Part shown: positions 44,275-53,278 of the stretch, in pieces
Layout of the letters: each line of letters begins with the position of its first letter
Numbering within the stretch: the first letter of the stretch is position 1
From: Microbacterium soli
Lineage (GTDB): Bacteria > Actinomycetota > Actinomycetes > Actinomycetales > Microbacteriaceae
Assembly: GCF_039539005.1 (NCBI RefSeq)
Contig: NZ_BAABCP010000001.1
Span: 2,294,001-2,358,000, forward strand
Length of the DNA: 64,000 nucleotides
Direction of reading: 5' to 3'
Position numbers and translations under genes: made by a program
Notes under the pieces: generated by a model
Seen by the model: the letters and a program-made list of their open reading frames with translations, nothing else
The model's database searches: none
What the model was told of the DNA's origin: nothing

Positions 44275-45090
44275 TCAGGGCTTCTCGTGGCCGTGCCGAC
44301 GGTGCCCCTGGTGCAGTGCCGGGGTGCCCGACTCGGCGGGCGCGGCACTCGGGCGGTCGGTCTGCGCATCCGGACCGGCGGCCGGGGCGTCCTCGCTCGC
44401 GGGCGCCTCCCGGAGCGATTTCCGACGCTCGGTCAGGTAGTGCCACAGCGCGATGAGCGCGGATCCGGCGACGGCGGCCAGCAGGATCAGGTCGATGTAG
44501 TTCTTGACGAAGTCGGCGACCGGGGGGATGTAGCCGATCACGTAGCCGAACATTGTCAGGCCGAAGCCCCACAGCACCGCGCCGATGAGGTTGTACAGCG
44601 AGTACCGCTTCCACGGCATGTGCCCCACACCCGCCGCGACGGGGGCGAAGGTGCGCACGACCGGCACGAAGCGGGCGAGGATGACGGTGATGCCGCCGAA
44701 CCGCTCGAAGAACGCGTTCGTGCGCTCGACGTTCCTCCGACTGAACAGCCCGGACTCCTTGCGCTCGAACACGGCGGGGCCGCCCTTGTGGCCGATGAAG
44801 TAGCCGACCTCGCCGCCCACGAACGCCGCGACGCCGATCAGCAACGCGACGATCCAGACGCTCACTCCGAACACGCCGTGCGGGAACTGCTCGGTGCCGT
44901 GCGAGAGCAGTCCGGAGATGACCAGCAGTGTGTCGCCGGGGAAGAGGAATCCGATCAGCAGCCCGGTCTCGGCGAAGATGATGACGCACACGACCAGCAG
45001 CGCCCAGGCGCCCGCCCACCCGATGATGAAGGCGGGGCTGAGCCAGTCGGGCATCAGGTCGGTCGGTACGTGGAGGAGGGAGTGGAGCAA
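44275..45090 (-). CDS. DedA family membrane protein
   Basis: The 271-residue protein has five to six membrane helices and the DedA/SNARE-associated motifs: ETGLLIGFLFPGDTLL, GEVGYFIGHKGG, FERFGGITVILARFVPVVRTFAPVAAGVGHM. DedA proteins help membrane homeostasis and undecaprenyl-phosphate recycling. The cytoplasmic tail after residue 220 is Ala/Pro/His-rich. TTG 45090 gives the most complete N-terminus; ATG 45054 is possible. Confidence 0.88.
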   Translation of the reverse strand: MLHSLLHVPTDLMPDWLSPAFIIGWAGAWALLVVCVIIFAETGLLIGFLFPGDTLLVISGLLSHGTEQFPHGVFGVSVWIVALLIGVAAFVGGEVGYFIGHKGGPAVFERKESGLFSRRNVERTNAFFERFGGITVILARFVPVVRTFAPVAAGVGHMPWKRYSLYNLIGAVLWGFGLTMFGYVIGYIPPVADFVKNYIDLILLAAVAGSALIALWHYLTERRKSLREAPASEDAPAAGPDAQTDRPSAAPAESGTPALHQGHRRHGHEKP

Positions 45091-45136
45091 GGGGGATCCC
45101 GTCGTCTGTCGGTCGGCGGTCAGAGATGCGGCTGCG

Positions 45137-45218
45137 TGCGGGAGATGGGACTTGAACCCACACGCTCGAAAGCACAGGAACCTAAATCCTGCGTGTCTAC
45201 CAATTCCACCACTCCCGC
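45137..45218 (-). tRNA. tRNA-Leu (anticodon TAG)
   Basis: The minus strand reads an acceptor stem GCGGGAG paired with CTCCCGC, a D-arm start TGGTGGAATTGGTAGACAC, an anticodon stem CAGGA/TCCTG with loop TTTAGGT (anticodon TAG), a long variable arm typical of leucine tRNA, and the T-loop GGTTCAAGTCC. The discriminator base is A. The CCA end is not encoded. Length is 82 nt. Confidence 0.95.
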
Positions 45219-45328
45219 GCGAGTTCGAGTCTAGCGAGCGGAGCCCTCGGGTTTCCCGTACATCTGCCGAGCATCCGGGCTGTGGATAACTTCGACGCGG
45301 CGATCGCGGATTCTGTCAAGATGCCCGC

Positions 45329-46471
45329 GTGAGTCATCCGTCCCTCGTCGTCGCCGAACGGGTGCGCAGGCGCCTTCGCCTGGAGCGCACCGATCCCGCA
45401 TCGCACCCCGACGAGGCCAGGCGCATCGCCCAGACGGAGGTCCGCCGCCACAACGATCTCGCCCTCCAGCGCGGCGAGGCCATGATCGACGACGAGGCGT
45501 CGCTGGTGCGCGACGTGCTGGCAGCCGTGTCCGGATTCGGGGTCCTGCAGCCGCTGCTGGACGACCCCGCGATCGAGGAGATCTGGCTCAACGGCCCCGA
45601 CCGCGTCTTCGTCGCGCGCGGCGGCGCGACGGAACGGGTGGATCTGCGACTGACGGATGCCGGGTTGCGCGACCTCGTCGAGCGCATGCTGCAGTCCACC
45701 GGCAGGCGGGTGGACATCAGCCAGCCGTTCGTCGACGCCTCCCTGCCCGACGGCTCCCGTCTGCACGTGGCCATCGCGGACATCGTCCGCGGATCGTGGG
45801 CAGTCAACATCCGCAAGTTCCTCCCGCAGCATCGCACCCTGCAGTCCCTCGTCGCGCAGGGCTCCGTACCTGCGCATATCGCCGACCTGCTGCACCGGGC
45901 CCTGCGCGACGGCCGCAGCATCCTCGTCTCCGGCGCCACGCACGCGGGGAAGACGACGCTGCTGGGAGCCCTGCTGGCATCGGTGGCCGACACCCAGCGG
46001 ATCATCACGGTGGAGGAGACCTTCGAGCTGGCCGTCGAGGGCCCGGACGTGGTGGCGCTGCAGGGGCGACAGGCGAGTCTGGAGGGCGGCGGCGGGATCA
46101 CCCTCCGGCGTCTCGTCAAAGAGGCGCTGCGCATGCGGCCGGATCGCATCGTGGTCGGGGAGGTGCGCGATGCCGAGGCGCTCGACCTCGTGCTCGCGCT
46201 GAACACCGGTGTGCCCTCGGCGGGCACCATCCACGCCAACTCCGCCGACGAGGCTCTCGAGAAGCTCGCTCTGCTGCCGCTGCTGGCGGGCCGCAACATC
46301 GACAGGGCGTTCATCGCCCCGGCCATCGCCTCCGCGATCTCCTACGTCGTGCACTGCCGACGCGAGCCGGACGGATCGCGCCATGTCGCCGAGGTCGTCG
46401 CCCCGACGGGAGAGGTGGACGGCGTCCGCATCCTGACCGCTCCCGTGCACCTCGCCGGTGGCGCGGCATGA
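45329..46471 (+). CDS. CpaF/TadA-type secretion ATPase
   Basis: The 380-residue protein is a VirB11/CpaF ATPase that powers Tad pilus assembly. It has an N-terminal domain (IEEIWLNGPDRVFVARGG), Walker A SGATHAGKTTLL (Lys208), an Asp box, Walker B (RIVVGEVRDAEALD) and the His box GTIHANSADEAL. It is the first gene of a tight seven-gene operon with 4-bp overlaps. No tadZ/cpaE is upstream (a tRNA is). GTG 45329 sits 6 bp after CAAGAT, a possible leaderless -10 box. Confidence 0.93.
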   Translation: MSHPSLVVAERVRRRLRLERTDPASHPDEARRIAQTEVRRHNDLALQRGEAMIDDEASLVRDVLAAVSGFGVLQPLLDDPAIEEIWLNGPDRVFVARGGATERVDLRLTDAGLRDLVERMLQSTGRRVDISQPFVDASLPDGSRLHVAIADIVRGSWAVNIRKFLPQHRTLQSLVAQGSVPAHIADLLHRALRDGRSILVSGATHAGKTTLLGALLASVADTQRIITVEETFELAVEGPDVVALQGRQASLEGGGGITLRRLVKEALRMRPDRIVVGEVRDAEALDLVLALNTGVPSAGTIHANSADEALEKLALLPLLAGRNIDRAFIAPAIASAISYVVHCRREPDGSRHVAEVVAPTGEVDGVRILTAPVHLAGGAA

Positions 46472-47328
46472 CCCTGCTGCTGGGCTCTCTGCTGGGAGCG
46501 GGCCTGCTGCTGGGCGCGGCCCCCTGGCTGTGGCCTCCCCGCCCGGATCGCGCGCCACGTCCGATGCGTCGGGGCCGGCTCCGACGCCTGCTGGAGGAGG
46601 CCGGAATGTCCCGGATCTCCACGCGCGCACTCGTGGTGGCGATGACCGCAGCGGGAGCAGTCGCGGCATCCGTCGTCTGGCTCATCACGGCGTTGCCCGT
46701 CCTGGCGGTCCTCGCGGCGCTGGCCGCCGCGGCGGCACCCGTACTGCATCTGCGGGGTCGCAGACTGCGACTGCGCAGGGCCAGGCGGCAGTTGTGGCCC
46801 GACGTGTGCGACCTGCTCGTGGCCGCCATCCGTGTCGGGCTCTCGTTGCCGGATGCCGTCGCGAGCCTCGCCGACTCCGCACCGCCCGCCGTGCGCCCCG
46901 CCTTCTCGATGTTCGCTCGCGACCTGCACGCGACCGGACGGTTCGAGTCGAGTCTTGATCGTCTCAAGACGGCACTGGCCGACCCGATCGCCGATCGCAT
47001 CGCGGAGACGCTGCGGATGGCCAGGCAGGTCGGCGGCACGGAGCTGACCGGGGTGCTGCGGGCACTGTCCGCCTCGGTGCGGGCGGATGCCGCACTGCGC
47101 GGGGAGGTCGAGGCGCGGCAGTCGTGGATCCGCGGCGCGGCCGTGCTGGGGGCGGTGGCCCCCTGGGTGATCCTGGGCCTGTTGGTGATGCGCCCCGAGG
47201 GGCGGGACGCATACGCGAGCGGGGAGGGCGTCATCGTCATCATCGTCGGCGCCGCGGTGTCGACGTTCGCCCATCGCATCATGCTGCGCATCGGCCGGCT
47301 TCCCGAACCCGAGCGGTGGTTCGGGTGA
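46468..47328 (+). CDS. TadB-like inner-membrane pilus assembly protein (type II secretion F family)
   Basis: The 286-residue protein has membrane helices at both ends and a central GspF/TadB cytoplasmic domain (DLLVAAIRVGLSLPDAVASLADS). It forms, with the next gene product, the platform on which the ATPase acts. The start ATG overlaps the cpaF stop (ATGA). Confidence 0.9.
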   Translation: MTLLLGSLLGAGLLLGAAPWLWPPRPDRAPRPMRRGRLRRLLEEAGMSRISTRALVVAMTAAGAVAASVVWLITALPVLAVLAALAAAAAPVLHLRGRRLRLRRARRQLWPDVCDLLVAAIRVGLSLPDAVASLADSAPPAVRPAFSMFARDLHATGRFESSLDRLKTALADPIADRIAETLRMARQVGGTELTGVLRALSASVRADAALRGEVEARQSWIRGAAVLGAVAPWVILGLLVMRPEGRDAYASGEGVIVIIVGAAVSTFAHRIMLRIGRLPEPERWFG

Positions 47329-48263
47329 GTCCGGCGACCCATCTCGCGCTGTCCGTGCTCCTGGGCGGCTCGTTCGGGCTGGGCCTGCTGGGGGTGCTCT
47401 CCGCTCTGCCGCGCTGGGGCGCGCTGCCGCTGGATCGTCGCATCGCGCCGTACCTGCGGGACGTTCTGCCGGAGGAGGTGGTTCCCGCCGGCGTCCTGCC
47501 GATGGTCGGAGCCCTGCCCGTGCAGGGACGGGCGCTCGGCGAACGACTGCGGGCAGCCTTCGAGCGGTTGCTGGGCGGTGGTGAGGCGCTTGCGCTGCGA
47601 CTGGCGCAGGCGGGCGCGTCGCTGACGCCCTCGGCGTTCCGCGGGCGTCAGCTGGGTTGGAGTGTGGCGGGACTGATCATCGGCGCCGTGCTGGCGGTCG
47701 CTCTCGCGCTGTCCAGCCGTCCCACGCCGCCTCTGCTGCTGCTGCCGATCCTCGCGGCGGCGACGGGCGCTGTCGGCTACGACATGCAGCTCGGCGCCCG
47801 GGCCAAGAGCAGACGCACGCGACTGGCGGACGAGCTGCCCACCACCCTCGAGTTCCTGGCGCTGTGCCTGTCGGCGGGCGAATCCCTCCTGGATGCGCTG
47901 CGGCGGGTCTCGGCGATCGGCACGGGGGAGCTGACCGGCGAGCTCCGTCAGGCCGTGCTCGCCGTGCACACCGGGTCGCCGCTGGCGGATGCGCTCGGCG
48001 AGACCGCCACACGGCTGCAGCTGCCGGGGCTCTCCCGTGCCGTCGATCAGATCGTCGCAGCCCTCGAGCACGGCTCGCCCCTGGCCGGGGTGCTGCACTC
48101 GCAGGCGGCGGATGCCAGGGACGAGGCCAAGCGCGTGCTCATCGAGCAGGCCGGGCGCAAGGAGATCCTCATGCTCCTCCCACTGGTCTTCCTTATCCTG
48201 CCGCTGTCCGTGCTGTACGCGGTCTACCCCGGTCTCTTCATCCTCCGGCTCGGCCTCGGCTGA
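47325..48263 (+). CDS. TadC-like inner-membrane pilus assembly protein (type II secretion F family)
   Basis: The 312-residue protein has helices near residues 1-25, 110-145 and 265-300 and a GspF core (ELPTTLEFLALCLSAGESLLDALRRVS). It pairs with TadB. The GTG start overlaps the TadB stop by 4 bp (GTGA). Confidence 0.9.
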   Translation: MSPATHLALSVLLGGSFGLGLLGVLSALPRWGALPLDRRIAPYLRDVLPEEVVPAGVLPMVGALPVQGRALGERLRAAFERLLGGGEALALRLAQAGASLTPSAFRGRQLGWSVAGLIIGAVLAVALALSSRPTPPLLLLPILAAATGAVGYDMQLGARAKSRRTRLADELPTTLEFLALCLSAGESLLDALRRVSAIGTGELTGELRQAVLAVHTGSPLADALGETATRLQLPGLSRAVDQIVAALEHGSPLAGVLHSQAADARDEAKRVLIEQAGRKEILMLLPLVFLILPLSVLYAVYPGLFILRLGLG

Positions 48264-48289
48264 GCCCCGACACAGAAACGGTCACGAAC

Positions 48290-48475
48290 ATGATGATGCG
48301 TACAAGACGGTTCATCGCGGGCAGGAAGCTCGTCCAGGACGAGAGGGGAGACGTGCCCGGATGGGTGCTGGTCACTCTGATGACCGCAGGGCTCGTGGTC
48401 GTGATCTGGGCCGTCGCCGGCCCCGCACTGGTGGGCCTGTTCGAGCAGGCGATCTCCCGCGTGTCGGGCATGTGA
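48290..48475 (+). CDS. Small pilin-like protein of the Tad operon
   Basis: The 61-residue protein has a short basic N-terminus, the segment DERGDVPGWVLVTLMTAGLV, and a single membrane helix. Position (after TadC, before TadE-like genes) and size fit the Flp pilin. The normal Flp signature with Glu at +5 (TAEYA type) is absent; processing after DERG would leave DVPGW. Three ATGs in a row (48290, 48293, 48296) leave the exact start open. Confidence 0.7.
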   Translation: MMMRTRRFIAGRKLVQDERGDVPGWVLVTLMTAGLVVVIWAVAGPALVGLFEQAISRVSGM

Positions 48476-48882
48476 CGCGCATGCGCCCACCGGCACGGCT
48501 CCGCGACGACCACGGCTCGAGCACCGTCGAGTTCGTGCTCGTCGGTGCGCTGCTGACGGCTCTGGTGCTGTCGGTGCTGCAACTGGCGTTCGCCGTGTAC
48601 GTGCGCAACGTGGTTCACGACGCGGCCGTGGAGGGCGCGCACTATGCGGCACTGGCCGACACCGCGCTCGGCGACGGGGCGCAGCGTACGCGCGCGGTCA
48701 TCAGCCGCGCGGTGGGGAGCGCCTACGCGGAGGATGTGTCCGTCGGCCGGGATCGCCGTCTCGGGCATGAGAGCGTCGTCGTGCGGGTGCGCACCACGCT
48801 GCCCGTGATGGGGCTGGTCGGGGTGCCGCACGGGATGGAGGTGGAGGCCCGTGCCCCTGTCGAGTCCTTCGACGATGACTGA
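48472..48882 (+). CDS. TadE-like pseudopilin
   Basis: The 136-residue protein has the TadE-like start DHGSSTVEFVLVGALLTALVL: a short basic leader, Glu at the pilin position and one membrane helix. A small extracytoplasmic domain follows (YVRNVVHDAAVEGAHYAA). GTG 48472 overlaps the previous stop (GTGA), in the style of this operon; ATG 48481 is an alternative. It is likely a minor pilin. Confidence 0.8.
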   Translation: MTRMRPPARLRDDHGSSTVEFVLVGALLTALVLSVLQLAFAVYVRNVVHDAAVEGAHYAALADTALGDGAQRTRAVISRAVGSAYAEDVSVGRDRRLGHESVVVRVRTTLPVMGLVGVPHGMEVEARAPVESFDDD

Positions 48883-49330
48883 GCGTCCGCGCCGGTGGTC
48901 GGACGAGTCCGGCACGGCGGCGCTGGAGTTCGTCACGCTCGGCGTGCTGCTGCTGGTGCCGCTGGTCTACCTCGTGCTGATCCTCGGCGCCGTGCAGGAG
49001 CAGACCCTCGGCGCGGAGGCCGCCGCACGGCACACCGCGCGGGTGATCGGGCAGGCGCCGGATGCGGAGGCCGCGGCCGAGCGCGGCGACGCCGTGCTGC
49101 GCAGCGTCGTGCGCGAGTACGGGATGGACGCCGACACCGTGCAGGTGGGCATCGACTGCCGCCCGGCGCGCACCCCGTGCCCCGCAGCGGGCAGCACCGT
49201 GATCGTCACCGTCAGCACACGGGTGAGCCTGCCGTTCCTGCCGCCGCTGTTCGGGCTCGACCGGATCGCGGCGATCCCCGTGCAGGCCCAGGCCGCGCAG
49301 CGGACGTCGAGGCTCTGGGGCAGCGGATGA
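48875..49330 (+). CDS. TadE/TadF-like pseudopilin
   Basis: The 151-residue protein starts with DESGTAALEFVTLGVLLLVPLVYLVL, a second TadE-type pseudopilin motif and helix. The following domain has two cysteines (DCRPARTPC) that could form a disulfide. ATG 48875 overlaps the upstream gene by 8 bp; a GTG at 48851 would add eight residues. Confidence 0.8.
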   Translation: MTERPRRWSDESGTAALEFVTLGVLLLVPLVYLVLILGAVQEQTLGAEAAARHTARVIGQAPDAEAAAERGDAVLRSVVREYGMDADTVQVGIDCRPARTPCPAAGSTVIVTVSTRVSLPFLPPLFGLDRIAAIPVQAQAAQRTSRLWGSG

Positions 49331-49761
49331 GCATCCGGCGCACGATCCACCGCCTCGAGCACGACGAGGACGGCACGGTCCTGCCGCTGATCCTCGGCTA
49401 CCTGCTGCTGGCGATCGCGATCATCCTCGTCTGCGTGAGCGCCACCGACCTGTACATCGCGCAGAAGCGGCTGGACTCCCTCGCCGACGCCGCGGCTCTC
49501 GCCGGCGCCGACGGATTCACCCTCGAGGTCGCCGTCGGCGGCGTGCACGCCGAGCTCACCGACGAGAAGGTGCGGGAGCAGGCGGATGCCGTCGTCGCGG
49601 CCGTCGCGCAGGAGGCGCGCATGGTGTCGGCGGGCACACCCGACGGGGTGTCCGCACGGGTGACGATCGCGGCGGACTGGCATCCGCCGGTGTTCTCGCC
49701 GTTCGTCCCCGACGGTGTGCCGCTGCAGGCGACAGCGACCACGCGCACGGCGCTGCGGTGA
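49327..49761 (+). CDS. TadG-like pilus-associated protein
   Basis: The 144-residue protein has EDGTVLPLILGYLLLAIAIILVCVSATDLYIAQKRLDSLADAAALAGADG, the membrane helix plus AdAAALAGA stretch of TadG/Flp-associated proteins (quoted in parts: EDGTVLPLILGYLLL and LADAAALAGADG). The usual C-terminal von Willebrand domain is missing, so it is a short form. The ATG overlaps the previous stop. It ends the Tad operon, convergent with the MFS gene. Confidence 0.78.
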   Translation: MSIRRTIHRLEHDEDGTVLPLILGYLLLAIAIILVCVSATDLYIAQKRLDSLADAAALAGADGFTLEVAVGGVHAELTDEKVREQADAVVAAVAQEARMVSAGTPDGVSARVTIAADWHPPVFSPFVPDGVPLQATATTRTALR

Positions 49762-49789
49762 GGCGGGGAGCAGGGCGGTGCGGCCAGGA

Positions 49790-51055
49790 TCAGTCGCGCG
49801 TGCGCGGCAGGTAGCGCGGCGTCCAGCGCAGGAAGCCCGCGGCGCCGACCAGCGCCACCAGGCCCATCAGCCCCGTCGCCAGCGACAGCGATGCGGCGGC
49901 GGCGATCGCGGAGACCACCACCGGGGCGGCCGCACCGCCGGCGTCCGTCAGGGTCCGCCAGGAACCCAGGAACGCGGCGGGGTCGCGCTCGGGGGCGAGA
50001 TCCGCGCCGAAGGTCAGCAGGATGCCGCTGGAGAGCCCGTTGCCGACGCCGAGGGCGGCGGCCAGTGCGCCGTACCACAGCAGGGCGGAATCGACGTCGT
50101 GCGTGACCGACAGGGCCGTGAACCCCAGCCCCATCATCAGCAGCGCCGGGATCACGGCCCAGATCCGACCGAACCTGTCCATCACCTGCCCACTGGCGTA
50201 GAACAGGGCGAAGTCGATCGCCCCGGACACGCCGACCACGAGCGAGATGGTCGTCGCATCCAGTCCCAGTGAGACGCCCCACAGCGGCAGGATGACCTGC
50301 TTCGCCGAGCGGACGGCCGACAGGCACGCGGCCGCCGAGCCGAGCCGGGACAGCACCCGGCGGTACGCCCACATCGTCTGGAACACCCCGCGCTGGTCCG
50401 CCACGGGGATGGAGCCGGTGACCACCTCACCGGAGTCCTCCGCGACGGCGGCGCCGGTGGGCTTGAGCAGCACGGGGATGGTGCGCTCCGGATCGGGCCC
50501 GAACGTCACCACGAGCACGAGTGCCGCCACGCAGCCCATCAAGAACCAGACGGTGGACAGCTCGGTGCCCGTCAGGCTGATCAGCACGGCGGCGACGAAC
50601 GGGCCCACGAACACGCCGAACCGGAAGCATCCGCCCAGCAGCGACAGCAGGCGAGCGCGGTACCGGATGGGAACGCGGGTGGTCATGAGCGAATGCCGGG
50701 CCAGCCCGAACGTGGCCGCGCAGAACCCCAGCACGAACACGGCGCCCGTCAGCAGTGCCAGTGAGGACGCCAGGAGCATCCCGACGCCCGCCACCATCGC
50801 CGCGAGCCCCGCGTAGATCATCGCGAGCCGTTCGCCGACCTTCGCCACCAGCCAGCCCGAGGGCATGTTCCCGCACAGCTGGCCCACCACGAGGGCCGAG
50901 GCCACCAGCGCGGCCAGCGGCACGTCCGCGCCCAGCTCGGCGGCGAAGACCGGGATCAGCGGGATCACCGCCCCCTCGCCGAGGGCGAACAGCAGGGCTG
51001 GGATGTACACCATGGGCCCGAACCGTCTGATGACACTGCCCACGCCGTCGCTCAC
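49790..51055 (-). CDS. MFS transporter
   Basis: The 421-residue protein has 12 membrane helices in two halves with the MFS loop motif (GWLVAKVGERLAMI) after helix 2. A central cytoplasmic loop lies near residue 200 (FGPDPERTIPVLLKP). It is probably a drug or metabolite exporter; the substrate is unknown. GTG 51055 is 6 bp after a TAGCGT box. Divergent from prfB by 60 bp. Confidence 0.87.
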   Translation of the reverse strand: MSDGVGSVIRRFGPMVYIPALLFALGEGAVIPLIPVFAAELGADVPLAALVASALVVGQLCGNMPSGWLVAKVGERLAMIYAGLAAMVAGVGMLLASSLALLTGAVFVLGFCAATFGLARHSLMTTRVPIRYRARLLSLLGGCFRFGVFVGPFVAAVLISLTGTELSTVWFLMGCVAALVLVVTFGPDPERTIPVLLKPTGAAVAEDSGEVVTGSIPVADQRGVFQTMWAYRRVLSRLGSAAACLSAVRSAKQVILPLWGVSLGLDATTISLVVGVSGAIDFALFYASGQVMDRFGRIWAVIPALLMMGLGFTALSVTHDVDSALLWYGALAAALGVGNGLSSGILLTFGADLAPERDPAAFLGSWRTLTDAGGAAAPVVVSAIAAAASLSLATGLMGLVALVGAAGFLRWTPRYLPRTRD

Positions 51056-51061
51056 AACCTC

Positions 51062-51067
51062 ACGCTA
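51062..51067 (-). promoter_or_regulatory. -10 box of leaderless MFS promoter
   Basis: TAGCGT on the minus strand ends 6 bases before GTG 51055. Confidence 0.5.
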
Positions 51068-51115
51068 TCGCGCACGGGACGGAAGCGCGCATGCGGCACG
51101 ATAAGCTGGACTGCC

Positions 51116-52225
51116 ATGTTCGAACTCGATCTCTCCGCCGACATCCAGGCCCTGCGTCACACCTACGGCGACATCCGCGAGGTCGTGGACGTCGACACGC
51201 TGCGTGCGGACATCGCCCGCCTGAGCGAGGAGGCCGGCGCTCCCGACCTGTGGGGCGACCCCGAGCAGGCGCAGAAGGTCACGAGCGCCCTCAGCCACAA
51301 GCAGGCCGACCTCAAGCGCGTCCTCGACGTCGAGCGCCGCCTCGACGACCTCGAGGTGCTCATCGAACTGGCCAACGAGATGCAGGATGAGGATTCCGCC
51401 GAGGAGGCCCGCAAGGAGCTGGCCGCGCTGACGGCCACCATCAATCAGCTCGAGGTGCAGACGCTGCTGGACGGCGAGTACGACGACCGCAACGCGATCA
51501 TCACCATCCGCTCCGGCGCCGGCGGCGACGACGCCACCGACTTCGCCGAGATGCTCATGCGCATGTATCTGCGCTGGGCCGAGCACCACGGCTATCCCGC
51601 CAAGGTCCTGGACACCTCTTATGCGGAGGGCGCCGGCATCAAGTCCGCGACCTTCGAGATCACCGCCCCCTACGCGTTCGGCACGCTGTCCGTCGAGGCC
51701 GGGACGCACCGACTGGCCCGCATCAGCCCGTTCGGCTCCGCCGACAAGAGGCAGACCTCCTTCGCGGCCGTCGAGGTCATCCCGCTGATGGAGGAGGCCA
51801 CTGAGGTGGAGATCCCGGAGAACGACATCCGTGTGGACGTCTTCCGCTCCTCCGGGCCCGGCGGTCAGTCCGTCAACACGACCGACTCCGCCGTGCGCAT
51901 CACGCACCTGCCCACCGGGATCGTCATCTCGATGCAGAACGAGAAGTCGCAGATCCAGAACCGCGCCGCGGCCATGAGACTGCTGCAGACCCGCCTGCTG
52001 CTGCTGCAGAAGGAGGAGGAGGCGGCGAAGAAGAAGGAGCTCGCCGGCACCATCACCGCCAGCTGGGGCGACCAGATGCGCTCCTACTTCCTGTACGGCC
52101 AGCAGCTGGTCAAGGACCTCCGCACGGGCCACGAGTCCGGCAACCCGGACCGGGTGTTCGACGGCGACCTCGACGACTTCATCTCCGCGGGCATCCGCTG
52201 GCGCAAGCGCCGCGAAGAGGACTGA
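51116..52225 (+). CDS. prfB: Peptide chain release factor 2
   Basis: The 369-residue factor releases peptides at UGA and UAA. It has the SPF tripeptide (RISPFGSADK) that reads the stop codon and the catalytic GGQ at residues 249-251 (GPGGQSVNTTDS). Unlike E. coli, the reading frame runs through without a programmed +1 frameshift near the start. TAAGCT lies 8 bp before ATG 51116. It precedes ftsE, ftsX and smpB, a conserved actinobacterial order. Confidence 0.97.
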   Translation: MFELDLSADIQALRHTYGDIREVVDVDTLRADIARLSEEAGAPDLWGDPEQAQKVTSALSHKQADLKRVLDVERRLDDLEVLIELANEMQDEDSAEEARKELAALTATINQLEVQTLLDGEYDDRNAIITIRSGAGGDDATDFAEMLMRMYLRWAEHHGYPAKVLDTSYAEGAGIKSATFEITAPYAFGTLSVEAGTHRLARISPFGSADKRQTSFAAVEVIPLMEEATEVEIPENDIRVDVFRSSGPGGQSVNTTDSAVRITHLPTGIVISMQNEKSQIQNRAAAMRLLQTRLLLLQKEEEAAKKKELAGTITASWGDQMRSYFLYGQQLVKDLRTGHESGNPDRVFDGDLDDFISAGIRWRKRREED

Positions 52226-52282
52226 GCACGGGGGAGTGTCGCTGAACCGGCCGAAGCCCTCCGCACTTAGGCTCGAATGGCC

Positions 52283-53278
52283 ATGATCCGGTTCGAGAAC
52301 GTCACCAAACGCTATCGCGGCACCAAGCGCCCCGCACTGTCCGAGGTCGACTTCAACGTCGAAGCCGGCGAGTTCGTGTTCCTCGTCGGTGCTTCGGGCT
52401 CCGGCAAGTCGAGCTGCCTGCGGCTCATCCTCCGTGAAGACGTCCCCAGCGCGGGCCGTGTCGCCGTGCTCGGTCGCGACCTGCGCTCGCTCCCCAATCG
52501 CAAGGTCCCGTACTTCCGCCGCCACATCGGCTCCGTCTTCCAGGACTTCCGGCTGCTGTCATCGAAGACCGTCTATCAGAACGTGGCGTTCTCGCTGCAG
52601 GTCATCGGCTCCTCCCGCGGGTTCATCCAGCAGGCCGTGCCGGAGGCGCTCGCCCTGGTCGGACTGGACGGCAAGGCCAAGCGGATGCCGCACGAGCTGT
52701 CCGGCGGCGAGCAGCAGCGCGTCGCGATCGCGCGCGCCATCGTGAACCGTCCCAAGGTGCTGCTCGCCGATGAACCGACCGGGAACCTCGACCCCGCGAC
52801 CTCCGTCGACATCATGCAGCTGCTGGCCCGCATCAACGCCGGCGGGACGACGGTGGTGATGGCCACGCACGAGGCGTCCTTCGTCGACCAGATGCAGCGG
52901 CGCGTCATCGAGCTCAAGGAGGGGGAGATGGTGCGCGACGAGCTGGGCGGCGGGTACGGGGACACCTCCGGCATCCCCCGTCTGCACCCGGAGGCCGTCC
53001 GCGGTGCGGCGGCCACGGCCGCGCTCACCGCCGTGCGGGAGGCGCAGCGGGAGACATCCGCCGTGCCTGCGATCGCCCCGGATGCCGGGCAGCAGCCCGT
53101 CCAACCCGACCCGGATGTCCGAGTCGACCCATCCGCCCGGCCCGACCCGGAGCCGCAGCCCGCACCGACCCCGCGCACGAACCCCATCGTCATCCCCGAC
53201 GTGCAGGTCGATGAGCTCGGCGTGGCCGACCGCCTGGGGCTCTCCGGCGACGACGAGGAAGTGGGGCCGACCTCGTGA
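52283..53278 (+). CDS. ftsE: Cell division ATP-binding protein FtsE, with C-terminal extension
   Basis: The 331-residue protein has a full FtsE ATPase (residues 1-225): Walker [10 protein letters not shown], signature [15 protein letters not shown], Walker [14 protein letters not shown]. With FtsX it drives peptidoglycan hydrolases at the septum. FtsE is normally about 229 residues; the last 100 here form a Pro/Asp/Ala-rich, probably disordered tail. ATG 52283 is chosen because FtsE proteins begin MIRF/MITL; ATG 52277 adds two residues. Confidence 0.95.
   Translation: MIRFENVTKRYRGTKRPALSEVDFNVEAGEFVFLVGASGSGKSSCLRLILREDVPSAGRVAVLGRDLRSLPNRKVPYFRRHIGSVFQDFRLLSSKTVYQNVAFSLQVIGSSRGFIQQAVPEALALVGLDGKAKRMPHELSGGEQQRVAIARAIVNRPKVLLADEPTGNLDPATSVDIMQLLARINAGGTTVVMATHEASFVDQMQRRVIELKEGEMVRDELGGGYGDTSGIPRLHPEAVRGAAATAALTAVREAQRETSAVPAIAPDAGQQPVQPDPDVRVDPSARPDPEPQPAPTPRTNPIVIPDVQVDELGVADRLGLSGDDEEVGPTS

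Noticed and set aside
51116..51260. Programmed +1 frameshift of prfB
   Set aside because: The coding frame is continuous with no in-frame TGA near the start.
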